64,000 bases of DNA from a candidate division KSB1 bacterium (GTDB lineage Bacteria > Zhuqueibacterota > Zhuqueibacteria > Zhuqueibacterales > Zhuqueibacteraceae), in the NCBI GenBank assembly GCA_034506255.1, contig JAPDPX010000005.1, positions 248,001-312,000 on the forward strand, given 5' to 3'. The notes under the pieces were generated by a model that was not told the origin of the DNA, made no database searches, and saw nothing but the letters and a program-made list of their open reading frames with translations. Position 1 is the stretch's first letter, and each line of letters opens with the position of its first letter. Position numbers and translations under genes: made by a program. Shown here one piece after another: positions 32,607 through 41,411 of this stretch.

Positions 32607-34514
32607 ATGACCACCCGCATCCATCTGCGCCCGGCCGGCGAGCACGACAGCGAGGATGTGCTGCGCTGGCGCAATGATCCCGTCACCCGCGCCAACTCCT
32701 TTCACAGTGATCCCATTTCGCCGGCGGAACACCGGCGCTGGTTCAGCCGGACACTGGCGCGCCGCGACCGCCTGCTGCTCATCGGCATGGCGGGCAGCGA
32801 GAGGATCGGCGTGGTGCGCTTCGACCTGGCGGGCGACAGCGCGGAAATCAACATCAACCTGGCACCGGAGGCGCGCGGCCGCGGGCTGGGCACGGCCTTG
32901 ATCGCGGCCGGCAGCGGGTATGTGTTCGAGCACCATCCGGCCATCACGAAAATTTATGCGAAAATCAAACCGCAGAACACGGCCTCGCTGCGCGCCTTCG
33001 AGAAGGCCGGCTATTGTTTGCTGAGCCGCGCGGAGCACGAGACCTACGTGCTGACCCGCCAGCACAGCGCCGCGGCCGGCATTTACCCCAACCGCCGTTT
33101 GATTGTGCGGCAGGTGATGCAGTTGTCGGGCGCCAATGTCATCGTGCAGGCAGCACGCTTCGTCAAGAATTTCCTGCTGGCGCGCCTGCTCGGCCCGCAG
33201 TTGTTCGGTCTGTGGAACGGCCTGCAGATTTTGCTGGTGTACGGTGTGAATGCCCATCTCGGCGTGCTCAATGCCATGAATCGCGAGGTGCCGCTCTGTC
33301 GCGGCCGCGGTGCGAGCGCGGCGATTCCGGCGCTGGCGCGCGTCAGCCTGACGTTCACCATGCTCGCCACGCTGGTGCTGGCGGCAGGGCTGGTGTTGAT
33401 CAGCATGACCCCGCTGGTCGCCGGTTTGGAAGCCGTGGCGTTGCGTCTGCTCGCCGCGGTGCTGCTGGCGCAGCAGCTTTATCAATTCTTCCAGTTTTGG
33501 CTGCGCGCCGATGATCGCTTCGACCTGCTCAGCCGCACGCTGGTGGTTTCGGCGCTGATCGAGCTGGTGGTGACCGTGGCGTGGGTTTATCACGCCGGTT
33601 TCACCGGCATCTTCCACGGTTTTCTCGCCGGGGCGCTGGTGGCGGTCGCGCTCTGCCTGCGCGCCGTTGACCCCGTGATTTGGCGCCTGAATTTTGATTT
33701 CCGTCTCATCCCGCCATTGCTGCGACTGGGCTTTCCGATGATGATCGTCGGCCTGAGCTACAGTTTGATGACGACGCTGGACCGCGTGTTGATCATCCAT
33801 TTTCTCGGCAGCGAACAACTCGGCTATTATGCACTCGGGCCGCTGGTGCTGGCGGCGCTGACCTATGTGCCGGCCACCATCAATCAGGTGATTTATCCCA
33901 AGCTGGGCGAGCGCTATGGCGCAACGGGCGACCCACGCAGCGTGGCCGGCTATGTCATCCGGCCGACGGTGATCACCGCCTACCTCATGGCATTGGTGCT
34001 GGGCGGCGCGTATCTCGGCCTGCCGCTGCTGCTCGAGTGGCTGCCGAAATACCGCGCCGGTCTGCCCGCCGCCCGCATACTCTTTGCGGGATTTTATTTC
34101 CTCAGCCTGGTCGGCGCCAGTGCCAATCTGCTGGTCACCATCAACCGCCAGATACAATACCTGATCAGCTTGTTCGCGGCGATTGCGCTGGGCTTGCTGC
34201 TCAATTTCGCCGCGATTTTCGCGGGCTGGGGCATTGCCGGAATTGCCGCCACCACCAGCGTCACCTATTTTCTTTATGCCGCCGGCGTCATTGGTTTCAC
34301 CGCGCGGCGCCATCTCGGCTTCCACCACATGCTGCTCCGGCGTCTGGCCGGACGTCTCATGCTGCCCTACCTCCTGGCCGCCGTCAGCCTCGCCGCCGCG
34401 CTGCAAATTGATACTGGACATCCCGCGCTCACCCCGCTGCTGCAAGTCGGTGTGTTCGTCCTGGCCTTCGGCCTGCTCGCCTATGTACCCGGCCGCCGGG
34501 AGTGGTCATCGTGA
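32607..34514 (+). CDS. GNAT acetyltransferase (PseH/SpsD-like) fused to a Wzx-like polysaccharide flippase
   Basis: The 635-residue protein joins two functions normally on separate genes. Residues about 1-150 are a GNAT N-acetyltransferase: LRPAGEHDSEDVLRWRNDP, the acetyl-CoA loop EARGRGLGTALI (88-99) and KPQNTASLRAFEKAGY. This fits the PseH/SpsD step that acetylates the 4-amino group. Residues about 165-630 have about 12-14 hydrophobic helices with MATE/Wzx features (ARFVKNFLLARLLGPQLFGLW, FLGSEQLGYYALGPLV, VIYPKLGERYG). The reading frame is continuous, and the only nearby internal ATG (33117) lacks a usable ribosome site. It fits a sugar donor or lipid-linked glycan exporter. Confidence 0.88.
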   Translation: MTTRIHLRPAGEHDSEDVLRWRNDPVTRANSFHSDPISPAEHRRWFSRTLARRDRLLLIGMAGSERIGVVRFDLAGDSAEININLAPEARGRGLGTALIAAGSGYVFEHHPAITKIYAKIKPQNTASLRAFEKAGYCLLSRAEHETYVLTRQHSAAAGIYPNRRLIVRQVMQLSGANVIVQAARFVKNFLLARLLGPQLFGLWNGLQILLVYGVNAHLGVLNAMNREVPLCRGRGASAAIPALARVSLTFTMLATLVLAAGLVLISMTPLVAGLEAVALRLLAAVLLAQQLYQFFQFWLRADDRFDLLSRTLVVSALIELVVTVAWVYHAGFTGIFHGFLAGALVAVALCLRAVDPVIWRLNFDFRLIPPLLRLGFPMMIVGLSYSLMTTLDRVLIIHFLGSEQLGYYALGPLVLAALTYVPATINQVIYPKLGERYGATGDPRSVAGYVIRPTVITAYLMALVLGGAYLGLPLLLEWLPKYRAGLPAARILFAGFYFLSLVGASANLLVTINRQIQYLISLFAAIALGLLLNFAAIFAGWGIAGIAATTSVTYFLYAAGVIGFTARRHLGFHHMLLRRLAGRLMLPYLLAAVSLAAALQIDTGHPALTPLLQVGVFVLAFGLLAYVPGRREWSS

Positions 34515-36334
34515 AAACCCTGATTGTGCCGGACCGCGACGCGCCTCTGCCCGCGCCCCCGGCAGCAGAGACGGGGGACTGCGTCTACTTCACCGATGAT
34601 CCCCGCCTGCAACAGCATCTGCAAACCGCCGCACAAACCTGGCTCGCGACGCCGCATCTGCTCTCCAATGAAGAGTTGCAGGAAGTGACTGCTCTCGCGG
34701 CACAGCGCCATGCCGATTGGCTGCAGAGTTTTCCGGGTTCCCGGCATGCGGGTTTGCCGGTCGCCACGGCCCTGGTGCAGTTTTATGAACCCTGGGCAAC
34801 CGCGCTGCGCAAGCTGGCGGCTTACCGCCGTTTGCTTGCCACCGTCCGGCCACGGCGCGTGATCGCGCCCGCGAGTGAAATCCCCTGGCTCGAGGCGCTG
34901 CTCGCTTCGCAACCGGAGGTGAAACTTCTGACCGCCGCGGCACCGCGCGGCGTGCTGTGGCAGTTGCGGCAACGCTTCAGGAACAGTTGGCTGAGCAATC
35001 GCGTGCGCTATCGCGGTGGCTGGCGGCCGGCGCTGCACTTTTACTTCGATTACTGGTGGAGTGAAACGCCCTGGCTGAAAGCCCGCGGCAGGCCGGCCAG
35101 CCTGGCCGGTGATTATGTGCTGTTCTCCGCCGGCTATATCAACCACGCCCGCACCTTTCTGCCGATCCTGCGCCGGCTGCCGTGGCCCAGTCTCGTCATT
35201 GTCAGCACGCCCGAAGCCTGCCGCTATTTTCGCGAACGCGGCGTACCCTATCGCCGCTTCGGCCATTTCATTACCGCGGGGGCCTGGCGGCATTATCGCG
35301 CCTGGAAGGCCGCGCCGCTCCGGCAGGGGGACTTGTTCGGTGACGAAGCGATTTTCCATTTTGCGGGCGTCGATCTGCGGCCGTTTCTGCGGGCGAGTTT
35401 GCTGCGCCTCCTGCGCCAGCAGCTTGGCCGCCTGCGATTGTATGCCGAAGTCTATCTCGACTTGCTCGAGCGGGCCCGGCCGCGGCATGTCGTGGTGGCG
35501 GATGACACCACGACGCACGGCCGAATCATCGTGCTGGCAGCGCAGGCCCTCGGCATTCCCACGCTCAACATTCAACATGGCGCCATCGCCGACGTGCAGC
35601 ACTATCGCCAGGCGGTGACCGACAAACTGGCGGTGTGGGGCGAACATGATCGCGCCCTGCTCATGCGTCACGGCGTCGCCGCGGAGAAGATCGTGGTCAC
35701 CGGCCAGCCGCGCTTTGCGGCCACGGCAATCGCGCCGGCGGAAGCCGCCGGTCTGCGTCGTCGTTATCGCCTGCCGGCCGGGGTGAAAGTGTTGTTGTGG
35801 GCCACCACGCCTTTTGTGCCGCGCCTGTCCTACGATGTGCCGGAACGCAATTCGCGCTATCTCCGCGCGCTGCTCGAGATTCTGGCCGCTGAGCCGCAGT
35901 GGTTTCTGCTGATCAAATTGCATCCGCGTGATCAGCGTGAAGCTTATGAAAAGGGCCTGTCCGGAAACAACCGCGGGCTGCGGCACCGCGTGCGCCTGCT
36001 GCAAAACGAGGACATGCAGGAGCTGTTGCCGCTCGCCGATGTGCTGCTGGCCTGGAACACCAGCGTGATTCAGGAAGCGGTGCTGGCGGGCAAAGCCATC
36101 ATCGGCATCAACTTTTTTGGCATGCCGGAGGCCATTCCCTCGGTCTCCGAGGGGGTGGCAGTGCCGGCGCGGGATGCGGCGGAGCTGCAGGCGGCCTTGC
36201 AGCGCATTTTGGCGGGCGATCAGACAACCCTCGCCGCGCTGGCAGCGGCCCGGCCGCGCTACGCCGCCCGCTATTTGAATGCGGGCGAACGCTCCGCAGT
36301 GGACCGCATCCTCGAGCTGCTGGCCGGAACGTGA
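34511..36334 (+). CDS. Putative GT-B glycosyltransferase / CDP-glycerol-transferase-like surface sugar transferase
   Basis: A 607-residue soluble protein ending the sugar operon. The C-terminal half resembles GT-B enzymes of the capsule/CDP-glycerophosphotransferase type: TLNIQHGAIADVQHYR, LAVWGEHDRALLMRHG, VVTGQPRF, LIKLHPRDQRE, LLPLADVLLAWNTSVIQEAVLAG. The N-terminal half (about 1-330) is not recognised. GTG at 34511 is chosen because it overlaps the flippase stop as GTGA, in line with the overlaps across the operon; GTG at 34502 is an alternative. Transfer of the nonulosonic acid to a surface glycan or protein is likely from context but unproven. Confidence 0.72.
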   Translation: MKTLIVPDRDAPLPAPPAAETGDCVYFTDDPRLQQHLQTAAQTWLATPHLLSNEELQEVTALAAQRHADWLQSFPGSRHAGLPVATALVQFYEPWATALRKLAAYRRLLATVRPRRVIAPASEIPWLEALLASQPEVKLLTAAAPRGVLWQLRQRFRNSWLSNRVRYRGGWRPALHFYFDYWWSETPWLKARGRPASLAGDYVLFSAGYINHARTFLPILRRLPWPSLVIVSTPEACRYFRERGVPYRRFGHFITAGAWRHYRAWKAAPLRQGDLFGDEAIFHFAGVDLRPFLRASLLRLLRQQLGRLRLYAEVYLDLLERARPRHVVVADDTTTHGRIIVLAAQALGIPTLNIQHGAIADVQHYRQAVTDKLAVWGEHDRALLMRHGVAAEKIVVTGQPRFAATAIAPAEAAGLRRRYRLPAGVKVLLWATTPFVPRLSYDVPERNSRYLRALLEILAAEPQWFLLIKLHPRDQREAYEKGLSGNNRGLRHRVRLLQNEDMQELLPLADVLLAWNTSVIQEAVLAGKAIIGINFFGMPEAIPSVSEGVAVPARDAAELQAALQRILAGDQTTLAALAAARPRYAARYLNAGERSAVDRILELLAGT

Positions 36335-36426
36335 TTGGCGGTGTTTTACCACCGCTGCATTGACGGGCCTTTGCGTCCTGAGGGCTGCTGCAACACTCCG
36401 CATGGCCCCCGCTGCCGACTTTTCGC

Positions 36427-36455
36427 TTGACTCTCTAGCCTTTTTTTTATATCAT
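36427..36455 (+). promoter_or_regulatory. nuoA: Promoter for the nuo operon
   Basis: TTGACT (36427-36432) and TATCAT (36450-36455) are separated by 17 bp, with a T-rich spacer. The leader to nuoA (36628) is about 165 nt. A small GCGGTG/CACCGC hairpin without a U run (36338-36355) lies between this promoter and the end of the sugar operon. Confidence 0.6.
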
Positions 36456-36627
36456 GCCCGCGACTCAAAACGTTGTTCCTGATCAAAAACCCTGCGGAGA
36501 GAGGAAAACGACTCACAATTCGTCACCCGGTGAGACGCGGCGTTTCTCTTTCTGCTCGTCCCTGTGCGACGGGACACATCATCACAGGCAGCTCGTGTTG
36601 CACTCGTGAGCGAGGGAAGGAAGGGAA

Positions 36628-37104
36628 ATGTTATTTGATTTTGGAACGGCACTCGTCTTCTTCATTACCGGCGCTGCCTTCATCGCCATCAATCTTCTCA
36701 TCTCCCGCCTGCTGCAACCCCGGAACCCCACGGCCGCCAAGATGTCCACCTACGAATGCGGCGAACAGCCCGTCGGCGAATCCTGGATTCAATTCAACAA
36801 CCGTTTCTACGTCATCGCGCTCATCTTCCTGATCTTCGACGTCGAAATCGCCGTGCTTTTCCCCTGGGCCGCCGTGTTCAAACAGCTCAATCAATACGGC
36901 GCCTTCGCCTTTGTCGAAATGGCAGTGTTTGTGTTGATTCTGCTGTTCGGCCTCGCCTATGTTTGGCGCAAGGGGGATTTGGAGTGGGACAAACCCGAGA
37001 CCGGCAAATACGCGCGTGCCCGCTCGCCCGAGCTTTATGAAGAACTGCCGCCGCCCGGCATTGTCCCGGCCGGCGCAAAAGAATCCGTGGGCGAACCGGC
37101 TTGA
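36628..37104 (+). CDS. nuoA: NADH-quinone oxidoreductase subunit A
   Basis: A 158-residue membrane subunit with three helices. It has the family loop TYECGEQPVGESWIQFNNRFY with the conserved Cys that lies near the quinone site, and IFLIFDVEIAVLFPWA. The C-terminal tail after about residue 115 is longer than in E. coli. NuoA holds the loop region where the quinone-binding part meets the membrane arm. GGAAGGAAGGGAA precedes the ATG. It is the first gene of the cluster; nuoB, C and D, which usually follow, are absent here. Confidence 0.95.
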   Translation: MLFDFGTALVFFITGAAFIAINLLISRLLQPRNPTAAKMSTYECGEQPVGESWIQFNNRFYVIALIFLIFDVEIAVLFPWAAVFKQLNQYGAFAFVEMAVFVLILLFGLAYVWRKGDLEWDKPETGKYARARSPELYEELPPPGIVPAGAKESVGEPA

Positions 37105-37248
37105 TCGCGCACCCCCGGCACCTGCCGGCGAAGCAGTTCACCCCGCCGGGAAAACGTGCCGCACCACCCCGCACAGGTGGTTTTCCGGCGGAGCGCGGTG
37201 CAGGAGCAGCCGCAACCACGGCGATGATCCAGCTCAAGAGAGGAATCC

Positions 37249-38292
37249 ATGCATGAATTGATCGCCTATTTGCAGGCGCAGTTGGGCTTTCAAGAGATCC
37301 TGGTGGCTGTTCTGGTGATGGCGGTGTTCGGCCTGGTGATTTGCATTTATATGGCGGTCAACGCCCTGTTTCTGGTCTGGCTCGAACGCAAGGTCTCCGC
37401 CTGGATGCAGGATCGCCTGGGGCCGATGGAAGTGGGGCCGTTTCAGGGCGTGCTGCAAACGCTCGCCGACGCGGTCAAACTCCTGCTCAAGGAGGACATC
37501 GTTCCCAAAGCCGCCGACAAACACCTGCACCTGCTCGCCCCCCTAATCGTCTTTGCCGCACCCTGCGCCGCCTTTGCCGCCTTCTCCTACACCCGCGCTT
37601 TCCAGTTTGCCGACTTCAACATCGGGGTGTTCTTCGTCGCGGCGATCACCTCGCTCTCGGTGATCGGCTTGTTGCTGGCCGGCTGGGCCTCCAACAACAA
37701 GTGGTCGCTGCTCGGCGGCATGCGCGCCGCCGCGCAAATCGTGAGCTATGAAATCCCCGCCGGTTTGGCCATTTTGGTGGTGGTGATGCAAGTGGGCTCG
37801 CTGAGCTTCCGCGAGATCACCCTGGCGCAGGACGGCGGTTTCTGGAAGTGGGTGATCTTCCAGTATCCCCCCTTCAATTTCATCGCCTTCATCATCTTCT
37901 TCACCGCGACGCTCGCCGAATGCAACCGCACGCCCTTCGATCTGCCGGAGGCGGAATCGGAGCTGGTCGGTGGCTTTCACACCGAGTACAGCGGGTTCAA
38001 GTGGGCGGTGTTCATGCTCTCAGAGTACGGCGAGATGGTGGTGGTTTCGCTGGTGGTCGCGACATTGTTCCTGGGCGGCTGGTCGAGCCCGCTCGGCAAT
38101 CTGCTCAACGGCGGCGCCTGGGGGGTGTTTTGGCTGCTGGGTAAAACCTATGCGCTGGTGTTCGTGCAAATGTGGCTGCGCTGGACGCTGCCGCGCCTGC
38201 GCGTCGATCAGCTCATGCACACCTCCTGGAAGGTGCTGACGCCCTTTGCCTTTGTCTGTATTTTTGCGGTGGGATTGTGGATGGCGTTGTGA
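37249..38292 (+). CDS. nuoH: NADH-quinone oxidoreductase subunit H
   Basis: A 347-residue subunit with eight predicted helices. The quinone-cavity signatures are present: [23 protein letters not shown]-like opening ([17 protein letters not shown]), [26 protein letters not shown] type motif (here [20 protein letters not shown]) and [19 protein letters not shown] near the end. NuoH forms the heel of complex I and most of the quinone channel. A 144-bp spacer separates it from nuoA, with GAGAGGAAT before its ATG. nuoI, which normally follows, is missing. Confidence 0.96.
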   Translation: [347 protein letters not shown]

Positions 38293-38341
38293 CCGCCGGC
38301 GCGGACGGCACCTGCGCCTCCCCCTCTTTCAGGATTCTCGC

Positions 38342-38839
38342 ATGACGACTTTTGACCTGATGTTTTATGTCATCGCCGCAGCCATGCTGGCATCCGCGGC
38401 GGTGATGGTGTTCGGCCGCAACATCATCTACAACGCCGTCGGTCTGCTCTTCACCTTCATCGGCGTGGCCGGTCTCTACGTCCTGCTGGGCGCGGATTTT
38501 CTGGCCGCCGTGCAGATGCTGATTTATGTGGGCGGCATTTTGGTGCTGCTGCTTTTCGGCGTCATGCTGTCGCAAAAAATCACCGGGCTGGTGATGCGCA
38601 CCGGCACGCTGCAGGTGCTGCCGGCGGTGATCGTGTGCGCCGGCGTGGCCGCCATTCTCATCCGGCTGATCCTGAGCAACGACTGGATGATCACCAAACC
38701 GCCGGAGTTGCCCGCCACCACCGCCACGCTCGGCAACTTGCTGCTGGGCGATTACCTCATCCCGTTCGAAATCGTTTCGATCCTTTTACTCGCCGCGCTG
38801 GTCGGCGCGGCTTATCTTGCCCGCAGGGAGTCACGCTGA
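38342..38839 (+). CDS. nuoJ: NADH-quinone oxidoreductase subunit J
   Basis: A 165-residue membrane subunit with five helices. Typical NuoJ features are NAVGLLFTFIGVAGLYVLLGADFLAAVQMLIYVGGILVLLLFG (the pi-bulge helix around YVGGI) and the final LLLAALVGAAYLARRE. It helps couple quinone chemistry to proton movement. The ATG at 38342 lies 50 bp after nuoH; its ribosome site (AGGATT) is weak. The stop overlaps the nuoK start (TGATG). Confidence 0.93.
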   Translation: MTTFDLMFYVIAAAMLASAAVMVFGRNIIYNAVGLLFTFIGVAGLYVLLGADFLAAVQMLIYVGGILVLLLFGVMLSQKITGLVMRTGTLQVLPAVIVCAGVAAILIRLILSNDWMITKPPELPATTATLGNLLLGDYLIPFEIVSILLLAALVGAAYLARRESR

Positions 38840-39147
38840 TGCAGGTCGGACTTTCGCACTTTCTCCTCCTGGCGGCGCTCCTGTTCGCCCTGGGTCTGGT
38901 CGCCGTGATCACCAAACGCAATGCCGTGACCGTGTTGATGGGCGTCGAGTTGATCCTCAATGCCGCCAACCTCAATTTCATCGCGTTCGCGCGCTATCGC
39001 GATCACGATCTGGACGGCCAGGTGATTGGTATTTTCGTCATCATCATTGCCGCCGCCAATGTCGCCGTGGCGCTGGCAATTGTGCTGAACATCTACCAGC
39101 GCCTGCGCTCGGTCAATCTCGATGAGGCGGATTCGCTTGCCGGTTGA
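38839..39147 (+). CDS. nuoK: NADH-quinone oxidoreductase subunit K
   Basis: A 102-residue, three-helix MrpC-like subunit. Conserved segments are NAVTVLMGVELILNAANLNFIAF, with the functional Glu in GVELILN, and GQVIGIFVIIIAAANVAVALAIVL with its acidic/amide partner region. It starts within the nuoJ stop codon. A 150-bp non-coding spacer separates it from nuoL. Confidence 0.94.
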   Translation: MQVGLSHFLLLAALLFALGLVAVITKRNAVTVLMGVELILNAANLNFIAFARYRDHDLDGQVIGIFVIIIAAANVAVALAIVLNIYQRLRSVNLDEADSLAG

Positions 39148-39301
39148 GCCGCAGCGGCGCCAGCCGCGCGAGTCGAAAACGGGCGCCAGGCGGCACCGCT
39201 CTCCTCACAAATGCCGGGCCGCAGGCAGTCGTGCGGGAAATTGACGGAATATCACGGCGCACCAGTTCTGTAAAGGGCACAACTAATCTCGGGAACTTTC
39301 C

Positions 39302-41332
39302 GTGGATACGATTCTCCTCCAGGCAGTCCTCCTCCTGCTGCTGCCGCTCGCCGCGTTCACCATTCTCATCTTCTTTGGCAAGCGCCTGCCGCGCCAGGGC
39401 GACTGGCTCGCCACCGGCGCCATCACCCTCAGTCTGTTGCTGGCCCTGGTCATTTTGGGCCGGGTCTTCGGCGCCTACGATCCCAACTTCCGCGTGGCCG
39501 CCACCGTCAACTGGGTTGACCTTGGCCCGGTGCGCCTCCAACTTGGGCTGGCCGTTGACAATCTCACCGCGGTCATGCTGTTTGTCGTCACCCTGATCAG
39601 CGCCCTGGTGCATCTCTTCTCCATCGGCTATATGCACGGCGACGTGCGCTACAGTCGCTTCTTTGCCTATCTCGGCCTGTTCTCTTTTTCGATGCTCGGC
39701 CTGGTGCTGGTGGACAATTTCTTCGGCATCTATATGTTCTGGGAGCTGGTGGGGGTCTGCTCCTATTTTCTCATCGGCCACTGGTTCGAGCGGGATTCCG
39801 CCGCAAATGCCGCGAAGAAGGCCTTCATCGTCAACCGCGTCGGCGATATCGGCATGTTCACCGGCATCATGATCCTGCTCGCGCAGCTCGGCACCCTGAA
39901 CTTCCGCGAGGTGTTCGACGGGATTGCCCAGGGCCGTCTGCTCGATCCCTGGCTCACCGCCGCCGGCGTGCTGATCTTTCTGGGCGCAGTGGGCAAATCG
40001 GCGCAGTTTCCCCTGCACGTCTGGCTGCCCGATGCCATGGAAGGCCCGACGCCGGTCTCCGCGTTGATTCATGCCGCCACCATGGTCGCCGCCGGGGTCT
40101 ACATGGTCGGCCGGGTTTATCCCCTGTTCACGGAGGAGGCGCTGCTGGTGATCGCGATCACCGGCACGCTGACCGCCTTCATCGCCGCCACCATCGCACT
40201 CGCCCAGGTGGATATCAAACGGGTGCTGGCCTATTCCACCGTGAGCCAGCTCGGCTACATGATCGCGGCCCTGGGCGTGGGCGGCTACACCGCCGGCTTG
40301 TTCCATCTCATGACCCATGCCTATTTCAAAGCGCTGCTCTTCCTGGCCTCCGGCTCGGTGATCCACGCCATGCATCAGGCGCTGCATCACCTGCATGACC
40401 ATCACACCGATGCGCAGGACATGCGCAACATGGGCGCGCTGCGCCGCAAAATGCCGCTCACTTTTTCCACCATGACAATTGCGGCCTGTGCCATCGCGGG
40501 CGTGCCGTTGCTCTCCGGCTTCTTCAGCAAGGATGCCATTCTGGCCGCCGCGCTGGAAAAAGCGCTGACTTCGCACCAGCCGGTGCACCTGCTCATTTTC
40601 GTGATCCTGGTGTTGTGCGCCGGTCTCACCGCCTTCTACATGTTCCGCCTGCTCTACCTGACCTTTGCCGGCCAGCCGGCACGCCGCGACATCCATCAGC
40701 ACATTCAGGAATCGCCCAGCGTCATCACCATTCCCCTGATCATCCTGGCGTTCTTCTCCGTGGTGGGCGGCTACGGCAGCTGGTTTGCCGATTTGATTCG
40801 CAAGCCGGAAACCCTCACCGCCAGCCGTCTGCTGCTGGAAGGCGGGGAAGGCGGGCAGGGTGTGGCACACACCGCCCATACTGTGGCCATGTCGCTCTCC
40901 ATTTTCGTCGCCGGCGCGGGCATTCTGCTGGCCACGGCCTTCTACTACTGGAAGAAATTCTCCGCCGACGAGCTGGTCAGCCGCTTCAAACCCGTTTACG
41001 ACTTCCTTTGGAATAAATGGTATTTTGACGAGTTGTATGCCGCCACGGTGGTGGCCGGCACCCTGCTGGTAAGCCGGCTTTCCGCCTGGTTTGACGCCAC
41101 GGTGATCGATGGTTTGGTCAACGCCGCCGCCAAAATCACGGTTTGGGGTTCGCGCCTGAGCGGCTGGCACGATAACCGCATCATCGATGGCGTGGTCAAC
41201 GGCGTGGCGGCGATGGTGGGCTGGTTTGGCAGCACGCTGCGCGAGCTGCAAACCGGCAAGATCCAAACTTACATCCTGCTGGCGCTGGGCGCCGTGGTTT
41301 TGTTGTACGTTTTGCAACTGGCGTTTGCCTGA
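39302..41332 (+). CDS. nuoL: NADH-quinone oxidoreductase subunit L (antiporter-like)
   Basis: A 676-residue antiporter-like subunit with about 16 helices. Key segments are FFGIYMFWELVGVCSYFLIG (with the essential Glu), KSAQFPLHVWLPDAMEGPTPVSALIHAATMVAAGVY, VDIKRVLAYSTVSQLGYM and THAYFKALLFLASGSVIH. The C-terminal part includes the long lateral helix and a final anchor helix. It begins with GTG at 39302, which begins the conserved helix. It forms the distal proton channel of the membrane arm. Confidence 0.95.
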   Translation: MDTILLQAVLLLLLPLAAFTILIFFGKRLPRQGDWLATGAITLSLLLALVILGRVFGAYDPNFRVAATVNWVDLGPVRLQLGLAVDNLTAVMLFVVTLISALVHLFSIGYMHGDVRYSRFFAYLGLFSFSMLGLVLVDNFFGIYMFWELVGVCSYFLIGHWFERDSAANAAKKAFIVNRVGDIGMFTGIMILLAQLGTLNFREVFDGIAQGRLLDPWLTAAGVLIFLGAVGKSAQFPLHVWLPDAMEGPTPVSALIHAATMVAAGVYMVGRVYPLFTEEALLVIAITGTLTAFIAATIALAQVDIKRVLAYSTVSQLGYMIAALGVGGYTAGLFHLMTHAYFKALLFLASGSVIHAMHQALHHLHDHHTDAQDMRNMGALRRKMPLTFSTMTIAACAIAGVPLLSGFFSKDAILAAALEKALTSHQPVHLLIFVILVLCAGLTAFYMFRLLYLTFAGQPARRDIHQHIQESPSVITIPLIILAFFSVVGGYGSWFADLIRKPETLTASRLLLEGGEGGQGVAHTAHTVAMSLSIFVAGAGILLATAFYYWKKFSADELVSRFKPVYDFLWNKWYFDELYAATVVAGTLLVSRLSAWFDATVIDGLVNAAAKITVWGSRLSGWHDNRIIDGVVNGVAAMVGWFGSTLRELQTGKIQTYILLALGAVVLLYVLQLAFA

Positions 41333-41411
41333 GTCCGGCACCCCGGCGGCACGGCCGGCAGCGGGCTGCCGCAATCTTCCGCGGGCATTGACACGCGTTC
41401 ACGAGGGAGAC

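Noticed and set aside
31260..34445. Very long antisense open frame (1061 codons, minus strand) over the pse/flippase genes
   Set aside because: GC-rich third positions on the plus strand remove stops on the other strand; the translation is Gln/Arg/His-rich low-complexity sequence, while the plus-strand genes have full family motifs and overlapping starts.
39113..41374. Antisense open frame of 753 codons over nuoL
   Set aside because: Same codon-bias effect; composition (His, Gln, Gly, Asp) is typical of shadow frames and nuoL is certain.
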